DNA of 64,000 nucleotides from Leishmania mexicana MHOM/GT/2001/U1103 (GCF_000234665.1 NC_018326.1:1-64000); one strand, 5' to 3'; numbered from the stretch's first letter, positions 1 through 10,917 are shown. The notes: generated by a model from the sequence alone, not told the origin. Numbers and translations: made by a program.

Positions 1-321
1 ACCCTAACCCTAACCCTAACCCTAACCCTAACCCTAACCCTAACCCTAACCCTAACCCTAACCCTAACCCTAACCCTAACCCTAACCCTAACCCTAACCC
101 TAACCCTAACCCTAACCCTAACCCTAACCCTAACCCTAACCCTAACCCTAACCCTAACCCTAACCCTAACCCTAACCCTAACCCTAACCCTAACCCTAAC
201 CCTAACCCTAACCCTAACCCTAACCCTAACCCTAACCCTAACCCTAACCCTAACCCTAACCCTAACCCTAACCCTAACCCTAACCCTAACCCTAACCCTA
301 ACCCTAACCCTAACCCTAACC
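1..321. repeat. Telomere, CCCTAA hexamer array
   Basis: About 53 uninterrupted copies of CCCTAA, which is TTAGGG on the other strand running outward. This is the canonical trypanosomatid telomere repeat. Its position at base 1 shows that the window starts at a chromosome end. The true array is probably longer and cut by the assembly. Confidence 0.98.
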
Positions 322-386
322 CGTACCCGTACCCGTACCCGTACCCGTACCCGTACCCGTACCCGTACCCGTACCCGTACCCGTAC
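321..386. repeat. Variant telomeric hexamer block, (CCGTAC)11
   Basis: Directly next to the telomere array are 11 perfect copies of CCGTAC (equivalently GGGTAC on the other strand), which differs from CCCTAA in phase by a TA-to-GTA change. The copies are identical to each other and the boundary is abrupt, so this is a separate homogenised block and not random decay. It may mark the junction between telomere and subtelomeric sequence. Confidence 0.9.
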
Positions 387-3157
387 CATAACACACGCAC
401 ACAACAACCTTTAATAGACCACACACACCAAGGGATAACAGCAACACAACCACAACCACAGCCATAACCACAACCATCAGCAGCACAGTCCTACACCACG
501 CACGTCCGCACACGGCGCAGCAGCAACGCAAACAACTCACAATACACACAAATACAGCAGCAGGCTAAACACACACAACATGCAGTGCACCTAGCGCATT
601 CGTGCAGTGGGCGCTCCTCTTCACGCCCCACCACGTCCCAGAGGCAAGGCGCGTAGGCACACACGTAACCCGATCGCGTACACCCGCACACCGTCACGCC
701 CCGTCCTGCTGTACAGGGTGTCGCTGTGCAATGAATCGCTGGAGGGAAAACCCCTAACCCGTATAACCGTACACCTAGTCACCTGGGACACGTACACATG
801 TTAGTGATAAGCACACCACAGCCGTCGCCAACCACCATCGCGGGAGCAGACAGAGCACTCGATGCAGTGCATCCGCAGACATCACGCGGAAGAAGAGGCT
901 GTATTTTTGGAGCCAACGGACAATGTGGTCCGGAGAGTAAAGAAGGAGGAGGGGATGACTGTTGACCTCGCGCAGGTTCCCACCCATTTTGGCCATGCGC
1001 TCCATCCGTTCCCTCCGTTTTCAAGGCAGGAAGCAGGTCGCCTCTCAGCTCGCCATAGCGTCAACCTGCTGCAGGAGGACAAGCGCTTTTAGTGACACCG
1101 CAGCCAAGGTGAGGTGGTTCGTGAGGAGAGGAAAGCCGAGTGCTTCTGCGTGCGGGTCACCGTCCGTGGTTTGCAAAACCGCTCTCGGCGTGCAAGGCTC
1201 ATCATCATGGAAACTGCACACCTGCTCAAAATCATGGAAGAGAGCTTTGCGTGTGCTCAAAGTGAGCAATGCTGTCCGGAGTACGGTGTGCGATTGGTAC
1301 TGTGAAGTGTAAAGCAAAGGCAAGACCAAAAGGCAAGAGAGGGGAGGAGAAAAGGGGGAAGGAGATTTTGCGTGCTCACGTACAGCGTTCATCTCTGCAG
1401 AGGAGCAGGGGACTTTCGTGACGTGTGCAAGGATGCGTGTGCGTCCTCAGCAGGGAGTAAGAAGGGGCCATGGTAGTGCGGGGGTGGCACTGTTACGCGC
1501 GCACATCCAATGAGGGCCCATCTGCTAGGTGAAAATGAGACGCGCCTCCATTGGTCTCCCTGCCTGTTTGGTGTCGAAGGTTGGTTTTCTGGAGAATCAC
1601 AGATCAGACACGTTAGAGAAGCCGTGTGACGAGAACAGCAACAAAAAAGTGGGCACGGCGTAGTGTCGCTTCCCCCTACATTGCATGCTCATGTACAGTA
1701 CACGTGGACTTTGCCTCTGTTTTTCAGTCGTAAGGAACTGTAAAGAGGCGCATGTCAGTTTCTGTGCAGAGTGAGACACGGTTCTGGCACCTATGCACCG
1801 TTTCAAGCATATTTTTCGATCCCACACTCACAATCGCAAAAAAAAGTCACCTACACCTGTATATGGTTCTCCCCAAGAACGTAGCTGGTTAGCATGCATA
1901 AGTGAATGAGAGGCTGAGACAAATTACGAAAAGAGCAAATGGCATGTTGGCCCATTTGTGCATGTGGGGTTTTGTTGTCTGCTTACCCTTTGAAGTAAAA
2001 GGGAGCAGACCTTATTGATCTTCGCCTGGCCTCCTACGTAACTGTCAAGTTTGGAACTGAAGGACTCTCGAATCAAGTCCTAGAGTCCTCACAGGGCGTA
2101 AGCATCAAGATGTTGTGCGCACAAGAGAGGTAATAACAGCAAAGCACCGATGGAAATGCCCAGGAGAATAAGCTAAAGCTGAGCAAGGAAACAGCGGAGG
2201 TCAATTTTGGGGCTGTTTTGTCGAACAAAGTATGCAAACTTTGCTCGCATTGCTGTTTACATCTGACGTGCTGTTTCCAGCAGGTGTTCTCTCTTCGTTC
2301 TGCTGAGACCAAAAAGGAAAGGATGCCGATCGCTGCTGCACACCAACTGCGCAGGGATTGCCTCTACGAATCAAGTTATCAGCGTTCTACAACGAGCGAA
2401 GCGAGACTAACCAAGCGGTAGACTGTCCAGACTTTATAGCCGGAGAGGATGTCTGGAAAAGCGGGGAGCCTCAAAGTCCATAAACAAAAGAGAAAAAAGT
2501 CACGACCTACACAATAAGCGAGCGCGGCTGTGAGCAACAGCCCGCGAGAAAAGAGGTCGGATTCTGAAAAAGTTATTTGTTACGAGATGGAGCCTTGAGT
2601 GCGTCTGAACCACAGCTTTTCTCCGGAGAAGCCGCCTGCAACAGGTACAGATGATCAGCTGGCAAGAACCACAGTGCTCATGAGAACGGCCCACTCAGTG
2701 CCGAACATCTCCATGAGCGCATCATGTTTCTTTAGCAACACGGTGGGGGGACCTTCATCCAAAAAAAAAGAGGCCTTCCCTCCATCGCACCCAATAGCAA
2801 CTGAGCACAAGCACAGACATATGAAAGAAAGACTAAAGAAATATTGGAAGAAAACAAAACTTTGAAGGCGATGCTACCCACTATGGGGTATGACAGACTC
2901 TGGGGAAGAAGCAACCTCGGAGGTCATGGACGACGCACTAGTATGAATGAGTGCTGCACGAACAGAGTCACTATAGTCAACACAGAGAAAAAAACGCGGA
3001 GAAAACGCCCCGCATCTGCAGTGCGTTCGCTGCGATGAAGGCTCCCGCCCACCTTAGCAGGCCCGTCATCTCCCCTTGCTTGTGCAGTCGCAGATCCCGT
3101 GCGCGCTGCTATTGTTTTCTTTGCCCCTTTGCAGGGCGTACTTTGAGGGACCAGCTG
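387..3157. other. Subtelomeric gene-free region
   Basis: About 2.8 kb between the telomere and the stop codon of the CLN3-like gene. The first 500 bases are rich in CA/AC steps, with a telomere-like relic near 745-775 (a CCCTAACCC followed by GTATAACCGTAC). The stretch at roughly 580-860 is a candidate for a Leishmania conserved telomere-associated sequence, but I cannot verify conserved boxes from memory. All reading frames are short, with mixed composition and no recognisable motif. Part of 1400-3157 is presumably the 3' UTR of the CLN3-like gene. Confidence 0.6.
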
Positions 3158-5086
3158 CTAGCAGCTCTTGCTGTGTTTGAGCATCGTGTTTGTGAAGATC
3201 AGATCGACGACTGTGCCGAGTGTGATGCCCACAGTCGCGTACAGGGCTCCGATGTTCATGCCCATCTCACGGCGGACCGCCCACACGTCGTTGAGATTGC
3301 AGTGAATAGCCTTTATCGCATCGCGCTCCTCTTGGGTGAGGTCAAGCCCAAGAATCTGGGACTGTGGTGCAGCGGTTGCGGTATCACTTCGCGAGGGTTT
3401 GGGCATGGTCTCGTCGATGGGCTTACCCTCCAGCTTTGCTACCACGGGTGGCGCGCGCTCGTCGGCAGCCTTCTTCTTCAGTTCACTGTCATCGGGGCAT
3501 CTGCACCCGCTCACGTCGTGGCCTTTGCTTGTGAGATACGCTTCCACGGCCTCGCTCTCCTCGCGCTCGCGCAACGTTGTGCTCCGCTTCAGGATCAGGT
3601 ACAAGACGTTCACGTAAGAAGCACCGCCCATCAGCCCGATGAAGATCATCCACGCGAACAGAATGAAGGACAGGCCAATCTGTCGGCTCTTCGTGTTCGA
3701 CTTGATGTACAGTACTCTGGCCTGCACAATCCAGCACACCGCATTGATGACCTGGATGATCGATATCACGCCCACATACGGGATCTTGACGATCAGCAGC
3801 GAACTGCGCGAGATTAGCACGCCGAACTGGTAGCAAAACTGGCACACAACGTACGAGTTCTTCACCCAGAAGTTGTCCTTCCACTCCGGCTCACAGTAGA
3901 AGCTGAACGGTGCCATCAGCTGTGCCGCGTACTCGGCAATATACACGACAGCGAGGTTGAAGAAGAACCAGATCATAGTGTTGTGCATGAAGATCAGGTC
4001 TGGGCCCACGTCGCGCCACCAGCGACGCAGCCCGTTGCTCGGCGACAAGCACCCGCATATGACGCGGCAGCACGGGTAGTACAGACCGTCACCCTCCTCA
4101 GCGCTTGGCTCGGGCTTGTGTACGGCCGGCATCCTCCCCCATGGCACGGCGCGGATGTTCATGATCATTTTGATCTCGTACTCCGCCGACACGCTGACAA
4201 CGTCGTGTCGAGCAAGCGCCCTTTCGCGCAGCAGGCAGATGTGCGCGTCCTCCTCCCCCTCCAAGCAGTAAATAATGATATCCTCTCTCTTCCCATTCGC
4301 GCGTGTCGCCACAAGTACCTTGCGCGGTGACACCATGCCTAACATGAAGCACAGCCAGTAGATGATGCACAGAGGTATGGACACCAGGAACGTGTGCTGC
4401 TGCGTCAGGCCGGCGCTGGTGAGACCCAAGAAGATGAGCGACGCGGCGACGCCGGAGATGCCTGTGCCGCTGCTCCACGCCCCGACAATCGAGTCCGGGT
4501 AGCGCTGTATGAAGGCTAGCATCACGCTCTCACCATAGGTCGAGGCAGTGCCAATCAAGACAACGCCAATCAGCATCACAACAAACGCTGAAACGTTGTT
4601 ATATCTGCCCATTGGCGTCGCGAAACTGACAAAGAAGATGCCTAACAAAGAGGAGAGAGCCATCGCCGTGACGCGCACATTGTAGGACACACGAGTCGCA
4701 ATGAACATGTTCAGTATGCGGGCGAAGATGCCGAAAAAGATGTTCGCCCACGTGATAAGGGCAACAAGTTTCTTGAGGCCGTAGCCCTCTGCAAGGCTCG
4801 CGGCAGCGGACATGATGAGGCAGTAGTGGAAGTTGTTGATGAAGCCCACCATCCACAGGAAGACGCTGTTGCGGATGACCGTGCGCTTGAGCAGATGGTG
4901 TACAGTCGCAGCGTCACGCTTGTAGCGGTCGCTCTCCTCAATGCTGCTGGGCTCATTCTGCGCGAGTAGAAGGGACTGGTTGTCCACTAAGCCGTCTTTA
5001 CCCCAGTCTTCAGTGGTCATTCGAGTAACGACGTCCACTTTGACGGCCTCCCGGGTAGGCTCACCTTTCCCATCAACGCCACGCAT
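3158..5086 (-). CDS. CLN3/battenin-family membrane protein
   Basis: A 642-residue polytopic membrane protein of the CLN3 (battenin) family, which belongs to the major facilitator superfamily; relatives sit in lysosomal or endosomal membranes. The family signature is clear around residues 165-210 (YGESVMLAFIQRYPDSIVG, then a W-SSGTG-SG run). I see about ten or eleven hydrophobic segments. The N-terminal 75 residues are hydrophilic. Two long hydrophilic loops, one near residues 265-350 and one near 520-590 containing lysine/aspartate-rich sequence, make it about 200 residues longer than human CLN3. The reading frame extends one codon further to a TTG; the first ATG is at 5086. It is the gene nearest the telomere and is transcribed toward it. 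Family assignment is firm; transport substrate is unknown. Confidence 0.88.
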   Translation of the reverse strand: MRGVDGKGEPTREAVKVDVVTRMTTEDWGKDGLVDNQSLLLAQNEPSSIEESDRYKRDAATVHHLLKRTVIRNSVFLWMVGFINNFHYCLIMSAAASLAEGYGLKKLVALITWANIFFGIFARILNMFIATRVSYNVRVTAMALSSLLGIFFVSFATPMGRYNNVSAFVVMLIGVVLIGTASTYGESVMLAFIQRYPDSIVGAWSSGTGISGVAASLIFLGLTSAGLTQQHTFLVSIPLCIIYWLCFMLGMVSPRKVLVATRANGKREDIIIYCLEGEEDAHICLLRERALARHDVVSVSAEYEIKMIMNIRAVPWGRMPAVHKPEPSAEEGDGLYYPCCRVICGCLSPSNGLRRWWRDVGPDLIFMHNTMIWFFFNLAVVYIAEYAAQLMAPFSFYCEPEWKDNFWVKNSYVVCQFCYQFGVLISRSSLLIVKIPYVGVISIIQVINAVCWIVQARVLYIKSNTKSRQIGLSFILFAWMIFIGLMGGASYVNVLYLILKRSTTLREREESEAVEAYLTSKGHDVSGCRCPDDSELKKKAADERAPPVVAKLEGKPIDETMPKPSRSDTATAAPQSQILGLDLTQEERDAIKAIHCNLNDVWAVRREMGMNIGALYATVGITLGTVVDLIFTNTMLKHSKSC

Positions 5087-5344
5087 CAATCACGTGTGGT
5101 GGGCAGGAGTTGTGCAGCTTGATGCTGAGGAGGGACAGGGTCAGGAAGTGCGGAAACGGAGGCGTGCTATTGGCAATGGATAGAGAGCCGGCCGTGCGTG
5201 GAGACTTTGCTGAGTGAGAGGGAAAGCTGAGGAAGTCTTTCGGCGTGTGTTGTAATTATAAGAGAAAGGGGTACAGGGTGAGGGAAAGTAACTAATACAT
5301 CAAAGAGAGATCCTTAACAAAGTGTCCATTCTGCGGTACAACAT

Positions 5345-5835
5345 GAGTTGAAGGCCACGCCACCCGGCCGTGTCACAAGCCCCATCAGCTGGTGCAAAGC
5401 ATCCGTAGATACGCGGGACAGCAACGCGTGAACTCAATCATCTCAACACGGCCCCTGCCTCAAGCGCCACCGACCCGCCTCGCAGGTCGCTACGCGGTGC
5501 ATCCCCCTCGGGGTGGCGCTGAGGCTCCCCACACGAGCAGGCAGTGTGAAAGTCGGGTGGGTGGTGTTCGAGTCACGCTGACGCTCCGACCATCAGATGG
5601 ATGACGCAAGCGTGCCCACTGCCGCAGGTGACACCCACCCAACGCCATCGACCACCTGACCACCGGCATTAGTAACGATACATCGCTCTGATATCACCAC
5701 GTCGTAGGTGCATGATTCCCTAACCACCAGAAGTGGCTGTGCACTGGCTGGGATAGAAGAGCTGCCTGGCTTCCCACATAGAGGGAGGTACTGGGCACTG
5801 GTGCCACGCACTGAGGTGTCTCCCGACACCAGGAA
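5345..5835 (-). mobile_element. SIDER2-type degenerate retroposon (copy A)
   Basis: This non-coding stretch shares interspersed blocks with two other places in the window. The block at about 5723-5830 (CCACCAGAAGTG, then GTGCCACGCACTGAGGTGTC) recurs with substitutions at about 23268-23375. The block around 5560-5700 (TCGAGTCACGCTGACGCT, later CGATACATCGCTCTGA) recurs at about 63745-63870. Short truncated ingi/L1Tc-related elements (SIDERs) are abundant in Leishmania UTRs, and this matches in size, about 0.5 kb. Strand is inferred by matching with the DIRE relic and the local transcription direction; boundaries are approximate. Confidence 0.65.
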
Positions 5836-7149
5836 CGAAATGAAGCAGAAGAGTATCCGTAATGCATGTAAAAAAGAGCATCTTTTGTTTTTTTTCTTGC
5901 TTTAGTACCTCGATGCAATGTCCACACGTAGGGTCGCTAAATTCGCACGTCGAACAGGTATCGGGGCGTTTGCGCTTTGCCTTCTCTCACATTCGGAGTG
6001 GTCACAGGGGATATTCTGTTGATGCAGACAACTGAGCCAGGTTTTTGTATCTAGACTTTGAGCACGCAGGGCATAGTGAGCAGACAGAAAAATGGTGGGA
6101 GTGAGGCCAGCGAAGGGCAAGAAAAGCGCGTTGCTTTAATGCGCCAGTGCACTGTTCGTTTGCGATAGAGACTGAAAGGAAAGTATTACAACTCTTTACA
6201 GTGAACACTGAAGGTTACCAGCCGTGATCGGAGACCAATATAGAGCTGTGGGTATGTCAAGTGCAGATGAAAAACTGTCCGCACCTTTACAATCCAGCAC
6301 CTCCCCAGCCTTCACAGGAACAGGTCCGCGGTAGCTGCGGTGCAACCCCCGATATACAGCTATCTCCCTAGCGGGTACCATAGAGAGTCTTCTGCACAGG
6401 ATGGCCACCGCATCTCCTGCAGAAGCGCGTATCGCATGTAATCGTCATGGGACTCTTTGTGCATTGTTTTTCTTTTTGCACATGAAGCAGATGAAGTGTA
6501 CGTCTTTCTTTGCATCTCGAGCCAGTGAGCTCCAGGATAATTGAATCTCTTTGTGCTTTGCGCGATGTGCAGCCGGCCTCCAAGTCAGCACACGGCAAAG
6601 CGGAAAGAACACAGTAAAGATGCGGAGCCCACGCTAACGTAAAGTAGCGCAGCGAAAAATGCAAAACAGGAAGCGCCACCGCGAGCAACACAGAAAAATG
6701 GTGAGGACAGTGGTGCAAAACTTTTGATTCCTGTGTAGTTAGTATTTTCCATCGTCCAGATTAGAGAACGTAGCAGGTAAGAAAAAAAGGCCAGTGTCGA
6801 GCACATACGAAACGCACTGGTGTGGCATAATGTATCCTCTGAGCGATTTGAGGCAAGCCGGCACACAAAGGAGAGCAGCGCGACGGCATCGCAAACACGC
6901 TTGCAAGACTAAAAGTTTAAAAGAAAGTCGTGCAGAATGCAGGTGAGACACACGCGCTGCAGTGAACAACAGGCCTACTTCACGAGGAAGAACAATGAGA
7001 AAAGTGATCGTGGGCAGTCGATTCAACAGGAAGCACAATTAGAGCTGCTGGAACAACTGGGAATACTGAGCACCGACGCAGATCATGTAGCCTCAGTGAG
7101 CTGCCTCAAGGCCCGTGTAACCGCTCACTGAATCGACTTTGATCTTCAG

Positions 7150-8420
7150 AGTGTGAAGCGCCAGTACTCCAGGAAGAGGAAAACGAAACAAGCTAACCAC
7201 ATAGGCTATCTCATCCAGGTGCAGCGGAGTATTGTAGATGTTGAGATCCGTTATGTCTTTCACTCCGCTGAATCAGTCCACCAGGACTCTTGGCTTGGAA
7301 ACCTCACTGAGAAGTGGCAGGTCCACCAACTCTGTGCGCAGCGAGGCATTCAGCTCTTCGGAAAGAGAATGGTTTCTCAGCGGCACTCAGTTCCGCACGC
7401 TTGTACCCGATATGCTAAGATGAAGGGACTGTAGTGCGTTAGCAAGGGAGCATGAAATGAGCTTCCCCTTCGCAGTTCGCCCGTTCAAGCTGTTCGAGTA
7501 ATGGGCAACAGCCCAGTCCGACCACGTTGGTCAAGCGACTACCTATAGCCTTGACGCAGAGAAGGTGAGGTGCCTTCTGCAGTGGAGTGAGCGAGCTTAA
7601 AAGCTGGCACCACAGGAACAGGACCACATTCCAGTGTTCTTTGTGAAGCAGCTGCGATGACGTTGCGCAGCCCACTCCAGACAGCAGCCACCGTCCGCAG
7701 CAAAGGAGCTTCAACAAGAAAGACAGCGCGGGGAAGCGCGACAAGGCGACCACACAAAAAAACTATCGGCATCCATATTCAGAAACGGTAGCTGAGCCGC
7801 CACGAAGTTGGGCCATCGAGGGTTTTTATGTTGCTGTGAATATAAATTTCCTCAAGATGTGGTGGGCTGCAGCAGAGCGGTAAATGGACGACATCGAAGG
7901 GACCCAGGTGCAGCTCCCGAAGCCCTCCAGAGACCTCTCAGGCAGCGAAGAGATTGCGAAACGCAGTACCGGAGGACATCAAATTCCGAATGGGGCAGTG
8001 ACAAGTTGCCGTCAGTGCCAAAAGAGAAAAGAATTGCCACCTCTGAGCTGTGCTCATCAAAATGTGACGGTAGATGAGCAGCGAGCAGGATACGCTACCT
8101 CTTTTTACAAGATCGAGGCAGATGTGCACTATGCACCCGCAGAGCACCACCCACAGCGGGATATAGAGCAGTTATTCGTCTGGCGTGGTGTTGTGCGCTG
8201 TCTTCAAAGTGATGACTGTCCTTTCGTCACTCATTTCCAGCTGTGGCGTAACGTTGTTGAAAGTGCCGGTCCTACGCATCTCTGCGTAAACAAGTCGCCT
8301 GTGGTGGGAGGCCATGAAGGCAAGAGGGCAGTCTTTGCCACAGAAGTTTGTAATATGCACGAGCAGGCCATCAGTCGGCGGAGGGACAAGCTGCAATCTG
8401 CACCGGCGCCAATGCACCAT
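7150..8420 (-). pseudogene. Eroded leucine-rich-repeat protein gene
   Basis: On the minus strand, pieces in different frames read like leucine-rich repeats but are broken by stops and frame changes. Near 7560-7440 the translation includes LTNVVGLGCCPLLEQLERAN, a typical trypanosomatid LRR with a cysteine-containing asparagine-ladder position. It runs into a stop, and the next repeat (ALQSLHLSISGTS) continues in another frame around 7435-7390. A further repeat-like piece (VKDITDLNIYNTPLH) is near 7265-7220. Upstream, LRELHLGPFDV appears near 7905. No long open frame remains. The precise limits and the intact family member are unknown. It looks like a subtelomeric LRR gene in decay. Confidence 0.45.
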
Positions 8421-9747
8421 CTGAGTATTGGATGTTTCGCCTGTTAGGCTGCGTTGAAGGCTATGCGGACGCTGCCGAAGGGATGCTGCCCGACGCGGAA
8501 GGTGAGTGGCGTCTCCACGGCTGCATTCTGTGCAGCCTCAGTAAATATCATTTAAGAACTGCCCGCAGCTACTCCTGCTCAAAGCGCAAAGGGGAACAGC
8601 AAAGGAAGGGAGCTAGGGGCTTCTGTGGTGCTCAGACAAAAAATGCTACAGTAACGTAGAGTGACACTGTGGTCGGAGAGTGGGAGCAGGGAACGACGCA
8701 AAACACTAACAGGCTGATACGCAGGCTTAAATGATGTCATTGAGCCCGCGGCAGTGTCTCACCCGTCAGCACCACACTTCTCTAAGCGTCCCAAGCGATG
8801 CATGTCTGATACCGCACCGGCACAGCAGTCAGAATTCCTTGTTGCAGATGGGGTAAAACGGACCGTCGCTACTTTTTTGATGCGTAGCGGCTGCGTTGTT
8901 TATCGCCTCCCTGTCGCTTTTCCTTCTCTATGATTTGCAGATGCGAGTGCAAGGTTGTCTGAGCTGGTGGAAAACAAATGCGAGGCAACTTGTAAAACGG
9001 AGGGGGGGTGAGGCACCGCAGAACTCGCTTTGTTGGAGCCCCGTTTCCGAGCGCAGCGGGAAACAACCAATAACCGCGTTGCGCATGGGATTCAGATTGT
9101 ACTCTTCGTAACGCAATGTCCCTCACGGACTCCATCTTGGTGTAAAGATTCTCGACTGGATAACTCCGTCTTGCTTTAGCGCGTCCGGGACGCTGGGAGA
9201 CTCGGCTTCTTTTCTTTTTCACATGTGTTTGGTTGCTGTTCTGCAATATGGCCAGTCAGTCTGATGCCGTCTTGGCGAGCCAGGAAATTCAAATGGGGGC
9301 AAGCGACGCACAAGCTCTTCGCCTTTTCACCTTTGGACCACAGAATTTTCTGTTGCGAGAGAGGTACGCGGAAGGGAATGTGAATCAGTCATTCAATTGT
9401 CGGGACTCCGTGTAAGCGGGAAGTATTGTGTGCTTTTCTTTTTGTTTTACTACTGGCAGCCTCTGCGGACATTTCTCTCGCGCCGGTGCATCATGATCCA
9501 TGTAGCCTGAAATGAGGAAAACACACACGCACACACACACAAAAGGGTGACATGCCGACTGTACATTTGACGCACCTTGTGAACAAGAGACGATCCGAGT
9601 TTCGTCGTCGTGGCTGTCTCAACAACTTGCGGCTAATGGGCGTGTGGATACGTTGCGCTCTCCTGCCCGTTGCCGCTCCTCACCTCTGTCTCCTTTTTTG
9701 ATTCAACTCCCACCTGGTTCTCCATCGATCAATGAGCGACGCGATGT

Positions 9748-9770
9748 TCTTTTCCTCTTCGCGTGGGCAG
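9748..9770 (+). promoter_or_regulatory. Spliced-leader acceptor for the cytochrome b5 gene
   Basis: A pyrimidine run (TTCTTTTCCTCTTC) is followed by the first AG at 9769-9770, about 70 bases before the ATG at 9841. The orientation is plus, which supports plus-strand transcription of this gene. Confidence 0.6.
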
Positions 9771-9840
9771 TTTTCAACTTCAGAAGTCATTCAACTGTTT
9801 TGCAACCAACAAACCCAACGTAAACTGTAAACACCACACC

Positions 9841-10212
9841 ATGCAGTACGCTACCGAGCCCTCCTCCATCCGCGTTTATTACCGCGGAAACAAGTACGAT
9901 GTTCCTCTGGAGTTTGCAACCCGTATGCATCCAGGCGGCAGCAGCATTCTGATGCGCTATAAGGACTGCGACATCACGAAGGACTTTGAGAAAATGAACC
10001 ACTCCGTCGATGCGGCAGTAATGCTGAATGAGTGGCTGGTTGACGGCAATCATTTCCCTGAAGTCTACAAGCCCGCTTCACGCTGCCAGTCTGGAGAGGA
10101 TGACGGGAATCAGCAGAAAAAAGAGTCCGATAAGACGAAGCGCTGGAACCGCTTGGCCATTGCCTTCGGAATTGCCTCAATCCTGACTGCGGTGGGAATG
10201 CGCAAGCACTGA
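9841..10212 (+). CDS. Tail-anchored cytochrome b5-like protein
   Basis: A 123-residue protein with a cytochrome b5 haem-binding fold. It has the axial-ligand motif HPGG at residues 30-33, followed by an acidic DITKDFE segment and the second expected histidine at residue 54 (MNHS). The C-terminus has one hydrophobic segment at about 104-119 after a lysine-rich stretch, ending in RKH. That is a tail-anchor layout, suiting the endoplasmic reticulum or the outer mitochondrial membrane. Cytochrome b5 proteins pass electrons to fatty-acid desaturases and other oxidases. The frame opens earlier only at GTG; the ATG at 9841 is the first usable start and lies downstream of a spliced-leader acceptor. 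It is the only confident plus-strand gene here, divergent from CLN3 and convergent with the next gene. Confidence 0.85.
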   Translation: MQYATEPSSIRVYYRGNKYDVPLEFATRMHPGGSSILMRYKDCDITKDFEKMNHSVDAAVMLNEWLVDGNHFPEVYKPASRCQSGEDDGNQQKKESDKTKRWNRLAIAFGIASILTAVGMRKH

Positions 10213-10917
10213 AGGAAGAGTGAAATCTGTGAACGGCGGGCGCTGTTTTTTTGCTAGTGGGGTGCCCCTCCTTCCCGGGCCCTTTCGCCGGTGGGGTGTG
10301 GGGCAAAGACTGTGCTCTGGTGGGGGGCGGGGGTGGGGGCTCTTACCGTCCGCGCGTGCATGTGCTGCTTTGCGCTGACAGATGGGCTTGCGAAGGGGGG
10401 TTTCGAGAGTAGGCCATATTTTCGTTGCAGAATGGGGTCTTGGAAAAAAAACCTCCGTCAGTTATTTCCGCCTGGTGAAAAGCGCCGCGCGTTGGGGGGG
10501 GGCGGGTGGCTTCGTGGAAAATATGGGGGGCGTGGCGGCGCGGCCTATCCTGGCATAGCGGCCCACCCCAGGCCTACCCGCCCCCAGGCAGCGCCCCCCC
10601 CTCACCCAACGACGCACGCAAAGCAGAAAACACCGAGGAAGACGGGGGACGGAGAAGGGGGTGGCGGGTTGTGTTTCGGGTGTGGTTCGATGTTGGCCAT
10701 GTGCGCTGCTGCGGCGGTGCCGGTTAGGCGTTCCGCGGGTGCGTGGGCGGTTGGTGGCCAGCATGCGGTCGTGCAAGAGGTGGCTCTCCAGTCGCGCGAC
10801 CTATATGAGGAAGCCGTTTTTTTTTGTTGTTCGCCCTGTTTGAGGGGTGCGTGGCGCCGGGGAAGGGGGGCCACGAACTCGTAGTTCTAAGTGCGTGGGC
10901 ATGTGAGTGGGATTTCG
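10213..10917. other. G-rich convergent strand-switch region
   Basis: This 705-base interval lies between the stop codon of the plus-strand cytochrome b5 gene and the stop codon of the minus-strand hypothetical gene. The plus strand carries many G-runs, for example around 10290-10342 and 10494-10508, that could form G-quadruplexes. Convergent switches in Leishmania are transcription-termination sites. No gene is seen. Confidence 0.65.

Larger units (their letters stand above)
5087..9840. other. Divergent strand-switch region with retroposon and decayed gene
   Basis: A 4.75 kb region between the minus-strand CLN3-like gene and the plus-strand cytochrome b5 gene, so it must contain a divergent switch in coding strand. 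It holds a SIDER2 copy (about 5345-5835) and the eroded leucine-rich-repeat gene (about 7150-8420, minus). The remaining 5840-7100 and 8450-9740 show no supported gene. A CA-rich run lies at 9522-9541. Confidence 0.6.

Noticed and set aside
2951..3817. 288-codon plus-strand open frame
   Set aside because: It overlaps the CLN3-like gene antisense; translation has no family features and reflects high-GC codon usage on the other strand.
7884..8447. 187-codon plus-strand frame
   Set aside because: Lies antisense to the LRR remnant; no recognisable motif, and no pyrimidine tract plus AG in front.
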